Shown in pieces: positions 1-7,079 of a stretch of DNA of 12,879 bases. Location of the stretch: positions 1 to 12,879 of the forward strand of contig SCVI01000034.1 of NCBI GenBank assembly GCA_004296925.1, written 5' to 3'. The DNA is from Patescibacteria group bacterium (GTDB taxonomy: Bacteria > Patescibacteriota > Minisyncoccia > Phycocordibacterales > Phycocordibacteraceae). A program made the translations under genes and the position numbers. Under the pieces are notes generated by a model. The model ran no database searches. It was not told the DNA's origin and saw only the letters and a list, made by a program, of their open reading frames with translations. The number at the start of each line of letters is the position of its first letter. The first letter of the stretch is position 1.

Positions 1-40
1 GAATGTACTCAAAACATTTCCCGTCATTCACGCTGCGAAA

Positions 41-997
41 CTATCTTAATCGCGCTTTGTTTTTATTTGCTACGTGCTCTGCAAAGGTTGTTGCGTAGTA
101 GATCCTACCTTCTGAGTCTGTAAGATAGTAAAAATATGGATTCTTGGTTGGCGTCATAGCATCTTCAATGGCACTAAGTCCAGGGTTTCCAATCGGTGTC
201 GGTGGTAAATCTCTATTCAGATACGTATTGTATGGCGAATCAATTTTTAGATCATCCAAGGTGGGGGCGTAACCACTCTTCCCGAGAATGTATCCAAACA
301 CAGCATCAACTTGAAGCGGCATTTTTCGCGCTATTCTCTTCCATAAAATATCTGCAATCATACGCCTTGTTTCACTTTGTCTACCTTCTCGCTCAAGAAT
401 TGAAGCCATAACTAACACCTCATGCTCTGTTTTTCCGAAGGACTCCATTTGTGAACGAAGTGCGTCTATTCGTTTTTCATATGTCGCGGTCATAGTCTTC
501 ACAATCTCCTCAGGTGTTACGTCAATTTCAAAAAAATACGAGTCAGGAAAAAGCTTTCCTTCTAGCGGCGCAGAAAGTGAAATAAATTTTTCAGAATCAA
601 AATCAGAAAGTTTCTTAGAAAGAATTAGAGCTATTTCCTTACTCGTTGATCCTTCAGGAATAGTTACTTTAATTGTTTGAATTCTCGTATCACCCGACGC
701 AAAGCGTTTTGCAAGTGCAACAACATTTTCCGATGTAGGCACTGAGTACGTGCCCGCAATTACTCCATGATTACCGAATAATGTTATGAGTGAAGAGAAA
801 ACGAAGGTAGAGCGAATTATCTGCAAAGATTGTAGCTCATTAGCAACACTTCTCACGCTTGCGCCACTCTCTACCGTTATAAGGTTTTTAGTAGGATTAC
901 TGAACGGTGGAGCTATAAATGCTACATATCCAAGAATCGGAAGAGCAAGTAAAAAAAATATAGTTATATATAAAAAATTTTTATTCATAACAGACAT
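41..997 (-). CDS. mltG: Endolytic murein transglycosylase MltG (YceG-like)
   Basis: MltG cleaves nascent peptidoglycan glycan strands at the membrane and is thought to set strand length. The 318-aa protein has an N-terminal membrane anchor at about residues 8-28, then a LysM-like region (about 38-85), then the YceG catalytic domain. The domain signatures are visible: GKLFPDSYFF at 147-156, and ASILEREGR at 198-206, where Glu202 aligns with the catalytic Glu218 of E. coli MltG. The end of the family is also present: LQVDAVFGY, IDSPYNTY, GLPPTPIGNPG-type and FAEHVANK motifs. Length is normal for a compact bacterial MltG. The start ATG shares one base with the upstream gene's stop (TAATG), which implies translational coupling; a second ATG three codons in is an equally plausible start. 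Identification is confident. It is the last full gene of a left-going operon. Confidence 0.93.
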   Translation of the reverse strand: MSVMNKNFLYITIFFLLALPILGYVAFIAPPFSNPTKNLITVESGASVRSVANELQSLQIIRSTFVFSSLITLFGNHGVIAGTYSVPTSENVVALAKRFASGDTRIQTIKVTIPEGSTSKEIALILSKKLSDFDSEKFISLSAPLEGKLFPDSYFFEIDVTPEEIVKTMTATYEKRIDALRSQMESFGKTEHEVLVMASILEREGRQSETRRMIADILWKRIARKMPLQVDAVFGYILGKSGYAPTLDDLKIDSPYNTYLNRDLPPTPIGNPGLSAIEDAMTPTKNPYFYYLTDSEGRIYYATTFAEHVANKNKARLR

Positions 998-2223
998 TAA
1001 ATCGGTAAATTATCGGGGGGTTGAAGTACCACGCCACGCGCCCTTGCTAAAGCGCTTCCACGTCTTGCGTGTGGAATATGGAACACTGTTGCTAATTCTT
1101 CAGTATTAAGTACAAAAGCATTTCCGTAGTACGGTGGCGCAAAAAAAGCACGTCTTCGGTATAAATCGAGAAGATGACCAGAAGCGAACTCAGACACTGC
1201 TGAAAAAACCTCCGAGATAAAAATTCCCTTTTTTGTATGTGGATGCACTGTAACAAAACCGTTTAATTCTTCATCATTGAATGGTTGAAATAATGTGTCC
1301 AATTTATCATTATATGTCTCATCAAATGACTCGTTAGGAGCAATATATAGGGCACGAATGCCACAATCAAATGATGGCTTGGTGAGTGCCCCTTCAATAA
1401 GTGAGACAACACGTTTTGTAGCGGGAGAAAGATTTTCAAATGCACCTTTATTACCAACAAGTTTTGCGATCTCCTTCTGTGCATCCTCGTGAAGAGTGTC
1501 TCTTGGGTTCTCAAAAAGCGAATATCTGTCTCTTTGATGCGACCGAATAATAAAAGAAAGTAATATGTGTTCACCTTCTTTTGTTTTAGCAATTCTTTCA
1601 ATCAATTCAGCAAACACGTCACGTTTATTTCGATCTTCTTCATAAGAGACGTACGTTTTAAGAGGATACGGGTCCGGTTTAGAGAGTGTATATTCCTTCG
1701 CAATCAACTTCATACTAAATGGATCGAAATGAAGCTCTCGAGAGTAATCGCGCACTTCATTTACACTAATGTCATGATATTCGGATCGTATGCGCGACTC
1801 AAATGCTGTTTTTTTATGCTTTGGGAGATGTACAAAAAATCGAACCCGACCGTTGTGTGAATAAAGTTCAAGTGAAAATGGCTCGCGAACACGGCCAAAC
1901 AAAAACGCCTCCATTCGACTAATGCTCGTTCGGCTGTAGAGAGAATAAAAAACTAATTCCATTGCTTTTGCTGTTTGCGGTGTTTCAGTCCCCGGTTCCA
2001 ATTCAAGCGTTATGTATGTAATACCTGCCATATAGGCTGAACGAATTAGCACAAGCCATAACGGCCAAGCAATCCAAAACAAAATTACAGGAAGCCAAAG
2101 CGGAGCTAAGAAAAAAATCACTCCATATATAAAAGCCACTAACTCTGGTGCGATATAAATACCTACCGGAATAAGAAGTATAAGAAAAGCAATAACACTC
2201 AATATCAGTGTCCGCCTAGACAT
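997..2223 (-). CDS. Membrane protein resembling the N-terminal (DUF8128-like) half of CPR VirD4/HerA-type pump proteins, without the ATPase
   Basis: A 408-aa protein with a strongly hydrophobic N-terminus (about residues 5-25 and 28-61, two or three membrane segments), followed by a soluble domain of about 340 residues. The segment with MELVFYSLYSRTS (88-100), RVREPFSLEL (111-120), VRFFVHLPK (127-135) and the closing TEELATVFHIPH followed by QPPDNLPI recalls the N-terminal part of CPR proteins annotated as type IV secretory VirD4/HerA-like, recently called DUF8128. In those relatives the PPxNLP stretch leads straight into a Walker A ATPase. Here the protein stops at that point and no P-loop is present. 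The role is unknown; scaffold or partner of a separate pump ATPase is my inference. It overlaps mltG by one base and follows a 54-aa small gene by 18 bases. The family link is from memory and moderately sure; the gene itself is certain. Confidence 0.72.
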   Translation of the reverse strand: MSRRTLILSVIAFLILLIPVGIYIAPELVAFIYGVIFFLAPLWLPVILFWIAWPLWLVLIRSAYMAGITYITLELEPGTETPQTAKAMELVFYSLYSRTSISRMEAFLFGRVREPFSLELYSHNGRVRFFVHLPKHKKTAFESRIRSEYHDISVNEVRDYSRELHFDPFSMKLIAKEYTLSKPDPYPLKTYVSYEEDRNKRDVFAELIERIAKTKEGEHILLSFIIRSHQRDRYSLFENPRDTLHEDAQKEIAKLVGNKGAFENLSPATKRVVSLIEGALTKPSFDCGIRALYIAPNESFDETYNDKLDTLFQPFNDEELNGFVTVHPHTKKGIFISEVFSAVSEFASGHLLDLYRRRAFFAPPYYGNAFVLNTEELATVFHIPHARRGSALARARGVVLQPPDNLPI

Positions 2224-2241
2224 TACAAAAATATATCACGC

Positions 2242-2406
2242 TTACCTGTTTTGCCTGTAATCATCTAACCAAATAACATTATCTATGTTTGAAGAAACAC
2301 TTGGTGGAAGTTTGCCTCCGCTCCCATCTCGTCCACCACCAACATCCAAATCGAGTGCAGGTTCTGGGTCAGGATAAAAAATCACTGACTTAAATTCAAA
2401 AGCCAC
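2242..2406 (-). CDS. Small hypothetical protein, 54 aa, GTG start
   Basis: An open frame of 54 codons fills the gap between the sigma4-HARE gene and the membrane protein gene. It begins with GTG 5 bases after the upstream stop and ends with TAA 18 bases before the next ATG. The product begins (M)AFEFKSVIFYPDPEPAL, has a Gly-rich centre (DVGGGRDGSGGKLPPS) and ends VIWLDDYRQNR. It is acidic, has no membrane segment and no cysteine, and looks protein-like rather than random. No Shine-Dalgarno sequence is visible, as for the other genes here; an in-frame GTG at codon 8 is an alternative start. I do not recognise a family. The perfect fit into the operon gap is the main support. Confidence 0.6.
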   Translation of the reverse strand: MAFEFKSVIFYPDPEPALDLDVGGGRDGSGGKLPPSVSSNIDNVIWLDDYRQNR

Positions 2407-2411
2407 AACGT

Positions 2412-3437
2412 TTATTTTTTAAGAGAGTATTTCCCGTCCTTCTTTACAAAAAGCGGATTCTGTAAATTGACTATAATAGTGTTCGGTTTAACGTATCGCT
2501 CTTTTGAAACACGCTTCATAATCTCTTCTCGAGAAAGTGGACCAGATTCTTTTAATATATGTTTTATGATTTCAACAACTGGACCTGTGCGGTATCCCCA
2601 TTCTTTCAACGCATAGATACCTCGCCCTACCAATACAAAACGAGAGTCTTTAATTAGCTCATTGTGCGTAGTTGCTTCATGTGCACCCTTTCCGAAAAGT
2701 TTTTCAATCGACTTTGCTACTTCTCTAAAGTGCATAGGTGAACCATGACGTTTCAATGCAAGATATGCATGATCACGAATATTTTTTACTTTTATTCCTG
2801 GAGCATCGGTTTTACCCCACTCTCCTAGGGGGTTTCTCATGATGCAGTTTGAAAGTTCAAGCCATCGGCGAACCGTGTCTTTTGAGCGATACTTACTATT
2901 TACGCGAGTAATACAACTCATAACGTGCTCCACAATCTTTTCTTCAGGTAATACATCTGTAGGATCAACTTTTGAGTGCACTTGTTTCAATGCATCTTCG
3001 ACTGATTTTGCGAGTTCGTGGTCAACATGCCAACGAGTTTTAAAATCATTACTTTCCTTTGACATAATGAATGGTTTTCCGACAACCAAAAGGAAATAAA
3101 GATGATTTTTTGACTCATCATCTTTGGTGAACTCAGACAAAATCATTTGTTCAGGCAAAATCCCACCGAGTTCACGAATAGCTGCTTCGAGAGCAGCAAA
3201 CGAAGCTACTTCTTTTTCTAGCGCTGGTGATTCTTGGATCAGCTTAACTGCGCTATTTTCAATCTGCCGCACTCTCTCTCGAGTAATGCCGTAGCGTTTA
3301 CCGATAGCATCAAGCGTCTCTCCTTTTACTTTTCCGATCAAACCGTAACGACTAGAAATAACATCCCGAGAACGCTCAGGCAGTACTGCTACGAGACGTT
3401 TTGTAACGTGGGCTGGCTTAAATGTTAGTTTTGGCAT
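2412..3437 (-). CDS. Sigma-70 region 4 / HARE-HTH domain protein (putative RNA polymerase-associated regulator)
   Basis: A 341-aa transcription-related protein. Residues 18-68 are a sigma-70 region 4: LPERSRDVISSRYGL, then a helix-turn-helix TLDAIGKRYGITRERVRQIE, the part that in sigma factors reads the -35 element and touches the polymerase beta flap. Regions 1-3 are absent, so it cannot act as a complete sigma factor. Residues about 217-285 are a HARE-HTH winged-helix domain (IRDHAYLALKRHGSPMHFREVAKSIEKLF), the fold shared with the RNA polymerase delta subunit (RpoE of Firmicutes) and some DNA-binding enzymes; residues 287-340 look like another winged helix. The middle (70-215) is helical and unassigned. 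This architecture is common in Patescibacteria. Its job is inferred: a delta-like or -35-binding polymerase accessory. It has its own consensus-like promoter, separate from leuS. Confidence 0.85.
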   Translation of the reverse strand: MPKLTFKPAHVTKRLVAVLPERSRDVISSRYGLIGKVKGETLDAIGKRYGITRERVRQIENSAVKLIQESPALEKEVASFAALEAAIRELGGILPEQMILSEFTKDDESKNHLYFLLVVGKPFIMSKESNDFKTRWHVDHELAKSVEDALKQVHSKVDPTDVLPEEKIVEHVMSCITRVNSKYRSKDTVRRWLELSNCIMRNPLGEWGKTDAPGIKVKNIRDHAYLALKRHGSPMHFREVAKSIEKLFGKGAHEATTHNELIKDSRFVLVGRGIYALKEWGYRTGPVVEIIKHILKESGPLSREEIMKRVSKERYVKPNTIIVNLQNPLFVKKDGKYSLKK

Positions 3438-3454
3438 GTTAGATATCTTTATTC

Positions 3455-3483
3455 CTTATAGCACATATTTTAAATCTAGTCAA
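3455..3483 (-). promoter_or_regulatory. Sigma-70-type promoter of the sigma4-HARE gene
   Basis: Read on the minus strand, TTGACT (3483-3478) and TATAAG (3460-3455) are separated by exactly 17 bases, with TGC directly before the -10 giving an extended -10. The -10 ends 17 bases before the ATG at 3437, so the transcript leader would be about 10 bases. This is the best promoter match in the window. It implies that the sigma4-HARE, small ORF, membrane protein and mltG genes can be transcribed independently of leuS. Transcript data are not available here. Confidence 0.65.
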
Positions 3484-3526
3484 ACGAGGAATAGATATCC
3501 ACAGCCCTGAAGATGGTCCGGTTGCA

Positions 3527-5941
3527 CTATGCAATAAAGTTAATAATTCGTCCTTCTACGTATATCACTTTTTTATAATTTTCAGGGATAATTTTGGACA
3601 ATTTTGATTCTTTTTTTATAAGTTTAATAACATCCACCTCAGAAGTATGTAAAGGAATTATTATTAAACCTTTCATCTTACCTCCCACCTGTACCGCGAG
3701 CGAAACCTCTTCTTTTTCCAACTTAGCGTCGTCATAGAGCGGTGCAGGTTCGGAATGAATCATTGAATCGTGTCCCAAAGATTCCCATAGTTCTTGTGTC
3801 ATGTGAGGTGCGAAGGGAGCGAGAATACGAAGTAGCAGCTCATAGGTGGATTGAGGAATACCTTCCTCTTCTTCAAACGCATTAATGCATATCATCATTT
3901 GGCTCACCGCTGTATTGAAATTCATTTCTTCTATATCAATTCCCACTTTTTTTATTGTTTGATGCAAAGTTGATTCCGCGTGCGCGCTCAAAACAAAGTC
4001 TTTAGAAACCTTATCTTGCATTCGCCACACTCGTTCCAAGAATCGTCGTGAGCCAATAATGTTTTTTGTACTCCATGGCTTCATGGCCTCGAGTGGACCC
4101 ATAAACATTTCATAAATTCGCAAGGTATCTGCACCGTACAATTCAACAATTTCATCTGGATTGATAACGTTGCCTTTCGATTTAGACATTTTTGTGCCGT
4201 CTTCTGCAAGAATCATTCCTTGGTGACGAAGCTTCATAAACGGTTCAGTAAATGAGACATACCCGAATTGATTCAGTACCTTCGTCATGAAGCGTGCGTA
4301 CATAAGATGAAGTACCGTGTGTTCTGCCCCACCCATATACAGGTCCACGGGAAGCCATTTTTGCATCATTTCTTTTGAAGCAAATGCACTCCCGTTTTTT
4401 GGGTCCGAAAATCTAAGGTAGTACCACGATGAACATACGAAAGTATCCATCGTGTCAATTTCTGGTGTCCAACCCTTTCCAAAAATCCTCTCTGTTCTCT
4501 CTAGTAACTCTTTAGAAGTACCAAGTGGCGATGTGCCTTTTGGTAAATATTCCACATCGACTGGTAACATCCATGGCAAGTGCTCTTCTGGAACAACGTG
4601 AGGGTTCCCTTCGGGATCATATACAACAGGGATAGGTGCTCCCCAATAGCGTTGACGCGACACTAGCCAATCACGAAGGCGATACGTCACTTTAGAAGTG
4701 CCGTACCCTTTCTCTTCTATCCAACGAACGATGTCGCTAATAAGTTCTTCGTTAATCTCTCGTCCGGTGAAAGGACCAGAATCTTTCAATATTCCTTTAT
4801 TTAAGTGAGCATCAATCGGTGCCTCAGGAATTTCTCGATCAACAACTTCACTAAGCTGGAGTCCGTATTTTTTTGCAAAAGCAAGATCTCGTGCGTCGTG
4901 TGATGAACAACGGATAATACCTGTACCAAAATCCATTAATGCAAAGTTGGCAAGCCAAATAGGAAATTCCTTACCAGTAAGAGGATCAATGGCAAAACGT
5001 CCTGTAAACACACCTTCTTTCTCAGTGTTTACGTTTGTTCTGTCAATTGTAGTTGATTCTTTCGTTCTTTGTATAAAATCATTAACATCCTTTTCGACTC
5101 CAGTGCCTGCAATAAGAGTCGAAACAAGAGGATGTTCGGGTGCTAATACTATATATGTATCAGCAAAAAGCCACGCAGGAAACGCACTGAACGTATCAAG
5201 CGTAAGATCCATATCCTTCACTCGATGAGTAACAACAACACCTTCCTTTCTTCCAATCCAATTTCGCTGATTTATCTTTGTTGATTCCGGCCAGTCAACC
5301 ATTTCAAGATCATCAATAAGTCGATCAGCGTATTCAGTAATCTTAAAAAACCATTGGGCAAGTTCTCGCTGGATTATTTTTGTGCCACAACGAACACACA
5401 CACCTTTTTCTCCGCTCTCACTCACTGTTTGTTCGTTTGCGAGCACTGTTTGATCCGTGGGACACCAGTTCACTTTACCCATTCTCTTTTCTGCAAGTCC
5501 CTTTTCAAATAGAAAAGTAAAAAACCACTGCGTCCATTTATAATAATCGGGGTTGTGTGTGCCAATCTCACGCGACCAATCGTACGAAAGACCAAGCGAT
5601 TGTATCTGATTTTTAAAATTCTTTATTGATTCATCAGTTGTTTTTTGAGGAGGGGTGTTTGTTTTAATTGCATAGTTTTCAGCAGGAAGCCCGAAAGCAT
5701 CCCACCCAATAGGGTGCAATACATTAAAACCCTGCATACGCTTGTAGCGACTATAGATGTCTGTTGCGGTATATCCCTCTACGTGCCCTGTGTGAAGCCC
5801 AGACCCTGATGGGTACGGAAACATGTCAAGCACGTAATATTTTTGTTTTGAAGAGTTATCGTCTGCTTTGTATGCACCGCTCTCTTCAAAACGTGTACGC
5901 CACTTCTTCTCTATTTTCTTATGATCATACTCGCGAGCCAT
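3527..5941 (-). CDS. leuS: Leucyl-tRNA synthetase (cytosolic, class Ia) with an atypical editing site
   Basis: Charges tRNA-Leu with leucine. The 804-aa protein shows the full bacterial LeuRS layout: HIGH-type motif HTGH at 50-53, zinc-knuckle cysteines C160, C182 and C185, the inserted CP1 editing domain (about 225-410), WLVSRQRYWGAPIP (425-438), KMSKS at 584-588, the anticodon-binding helical domain and a C-terminal tRNA-binding tail. The large leucine-specific insertion found before KMSKS in E. coli is absent (QGMILAEDGTKMSKS), so the length equals that of short Firmicutes-like enzymes. Oddly, the editing pocket signature TTRPDT reads SAFPAW (252-257), and the VPAHD stretch reads CSSHD (345-349); the Asp of HDARD (352) is kept. 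The gene begins 37 bases after the DUF5671 gene's stop. Identity is certain; loss of proofreading is inferred. Confidence 0.97.
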   Translation of the reverse strand: MAREYDHKKIEKKWRTRFEESGAYKADDNSSKQKYYVLDMFPYPSGSGLHTGHVEGYTATDIYSRYKRMQGFNVLHPIGWDAFGLPAENYAIKTNTPPQKTTDESIKNFKNQIQSLGLSYDWSREIGTHNPDYYKWTQWFFTFLFEKGLAEKRMGKVNWCPTDQTVLANEQTVSESGEKGVCVRCGTKIIQRELAQWFFKITEYADRLIDDLEMVDWPESTKINQRNWIGRKEGVVVTHRVKDMDLTLDTFSAFPAWLFADTYIVLAPEHPLVSTLIAGTGVEKDVNDFIQRTKESTTIDRTNVNTEKEGVFTGRFAIDPLTGKEFPIWLANFALMDFGTGIIRCSSHDARDLAFAKKYGLQLSEVVDREIPEAPIDAHLNKGILKDSGPFTGREINEELISDIVRWIEEKGYGTSKVTYRLRDWLVSRQRYWGAPIPVVYDPEGNPHVVPEEHLPWMLPVDVEYLPKGTSPLGTSKELLERTERIFGKGWTPEIDTMDTFVCSSWYYLRFSDPKNGSAFASKEMMQKWLPVDLYMGGAEHTVLHLMYARFMTKVLNQFGYVSFTEPFMKLRHQGMILAEDGTKMSKSKGNVINPDEIVELYGADTLRIYEMFMGPLEAMKPWSTKNIIGSRRFLERVWRMQDKVSKDFVLSAHAESTLHQTIKKVGIDIEEMNFNTAVSQMMICINAFEEEEGIPQSTYELLLRILAPFAPHMTQELWESLGHDSMIHSEPAPLYDDAKLEKEEVSLAVQVGGKMKGLIIIPLHTSEVDVIKLIKKESKLSKIIPENYKKVIYVEGRIINFIA

Positions 5942-5978
5942 GCGTGTTATTTTAACCGCATTTCTGCTTTTTCTCTAA

Positions 5979-6923
5979 CTAGCGCATGAACGCCTTAGAA
6001 GGCTGAGTACTTGGTGGGAAAAGTTCTGGATCAATGGTACGTTCAAAACACTTTTGTCCTTTTTCATGCTGCCAATTTTCGTTTTGCATTTCAGCTCGAA
6101 CTGGTACTGAATTTTTTGGAGTTTGGCTTGGTAAAGCAAAATCGGCACAAAGTTTAAAAGACATAGCGTCGATAACTTCGTATACGTACATTACCCCTGT
6201 TTCTGGATCGCGTGGCGCCACAAAACCCATTAATGGATCTTCGAGATCAGCTATTTCGGTAGGGAGTTTTTGTTTCTGTTGCCAATAGTATGTAACTTGA
6301 TACTGAATGTTCTGGAGGTTATAGACACGCTCTTGATCTAAGCGAATAGATCGTTGGCTTTGTGGAGAACCGATAATGAAGAACCCTCCAATTACCGTAA
6401 TGAGAACAATCAAAGTCACGATTCCACCAATAATTTTTGAATTGTTTTCCTCTCTCTCCCATTTTCCGCGAAGCTCTTCGAGGTAATACCAAAAGGCTGA
6501 CCCAAGAACAACAAAGATAACAAGAGCCTTCAGGGCAAATCTAATAGTGAGCTCACCGTTTAAGAAGGTGTTTACTAGGGCTACGAGGTCGCCTGCAATA
6601 GTAAGACCTGCAACAAAAAGCGTAATAACTACCAACCACTTACGGACCCATAATTCTTTCTTTTCTGGCACGCGACGAATGTCTTGGTGCACCATGCGTG
6701 TCAACACAATATACAAAGGAAAAAAAACTATCAGTGATGCAATTGCAAAACGGAACGTGCCCGAGTATGCATCGCCATAATCAAGAGGACTTGGGAAAAA
6801 GTAAGTAATGTATTGATGTACGAGGAGAATAAGCGATACCGCCGAAACATAAAGCGCCACCATTGAACCAAGCCAAAGAAAGAAATCTTTTGGAGTGACT
6901 TTAACTTTTTTTATTTCGTCCAT
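5979..6923 (-). CDS. DUF5671-type multi-pass membrane protein with C-terminal extracytoplasmic domain
   Basis: A 314-aa membrane protein with about five predicted membrane segments: residues 16-38, 57-76, 96-118, 127-148 and 164-184. The first four form a domain matching what I recall as DUF5671 in Parcubacteria (YSGTFRFAIASLIVFFPLYI, DIRRVPEKKELWVRKWL). After the fifth segment comes a soluble tail (about 188-314) with a pattern reminiscent of minor-pilin C-terminal domains: LPTEIADLEDP, RDPETGVMYVYEV and an FKLCADF stretch, with two cysteines (C258 region and KCFER) that could form a disulfide. Function is unknown; the tail probably faces outside the cell, by topology and by the cysteine pair. 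It lies 17 bases after the 38-aa small gene and 37 bases before leuS in the same operon. The gene is certain; the family name is fairly sure. Confidence 0.78.
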   Translation of the reverse strand: MDEIKKVKVTPKDFFLWLGSMVALYVSAVSLILLVHQYITYFFPSPLDYGDAYSGTFRFAIASLIVFFPLYIVLTRMVHQDIRRVPEKKELWVRKWLVVITLFVAGLTIAGDLVALVNTFLNGELTIRFALKALVIFVVLGSAFWYYLEELRGKWEREENNSKIIGGIVTLIVLITVIGGFFIIGSPQSQRSIRLDQERVYNLQNIQYQVTYYWQQKQKLPTEIADLEDPLMGFVAPRDPETGVMYVYEVIDAMSFKLCADFALPSQTPKNSVPVRAEMQNENWQHEKGQKCFERTIDPELFPPSTQPSKAFMR

Positions 6924-6939
6924 ATTACAAAAACGTATA

Positions 6940-7056
6940 TTATTTTTCTTCTAAATCGTGGGGTACTAGAGGCACCGCATCTTGCTTTCTAGGCGGTAAA
7001 GGCAAAGAAGGAGGGGTCAATTCATCGTCCTCGCGATTGTCATCTTCAAATCCCAT
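6940..7056 (-). CDS. Small acidic proline-rich hypothetical protein, 38 aa
   Basis: A complete ATG-to-TAA frame of 38 codons lies between ychF and the DUF5671 gene, 23 bases after the former and 17 bases before the latter. The product has an acidic head (MGFEDDNREDDELT), a proline-rich middle (PPSLPLPPRKQ) and an acidic end (LEEK). It has no hydrophobic segment and is probably unstructured. Proline-rich acidic peptides can act as docking segments for membrane or polymerase partners, but nothing here proves that. No family recognised. Support comes from its exact fit in the gap and a composition unlike random AT-rich sequence. Confidence 0.55.
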   Translation of the reverse strand: MGFEDDNREDDELTPPSLPLPPRKQDAVPLVPHDLEEK

Positions 7057-7079
7057 ACAAAATTTTTAAAGAATAATCT

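Noticed and set aside
1..31. Possible start of another left-going gene (GTG at 31 or ATG at 27 on the minus strand)
   Set aside because: Only about ten codons are inside the window; nothing can be recognised, though continuation of the operon is plausible.
786..1109. 107-aa plus-strand open frame across the mltG start
   Set aside because: Crosses the mltG/membrane gene junction in antisense and has no family features.
3484..3526. Possible terminator after leuS
   Set aside because: Short G/C-rich stretch, but no stable stem followed by a T-run on the minus strand; readthrough into the next gene remains possible.
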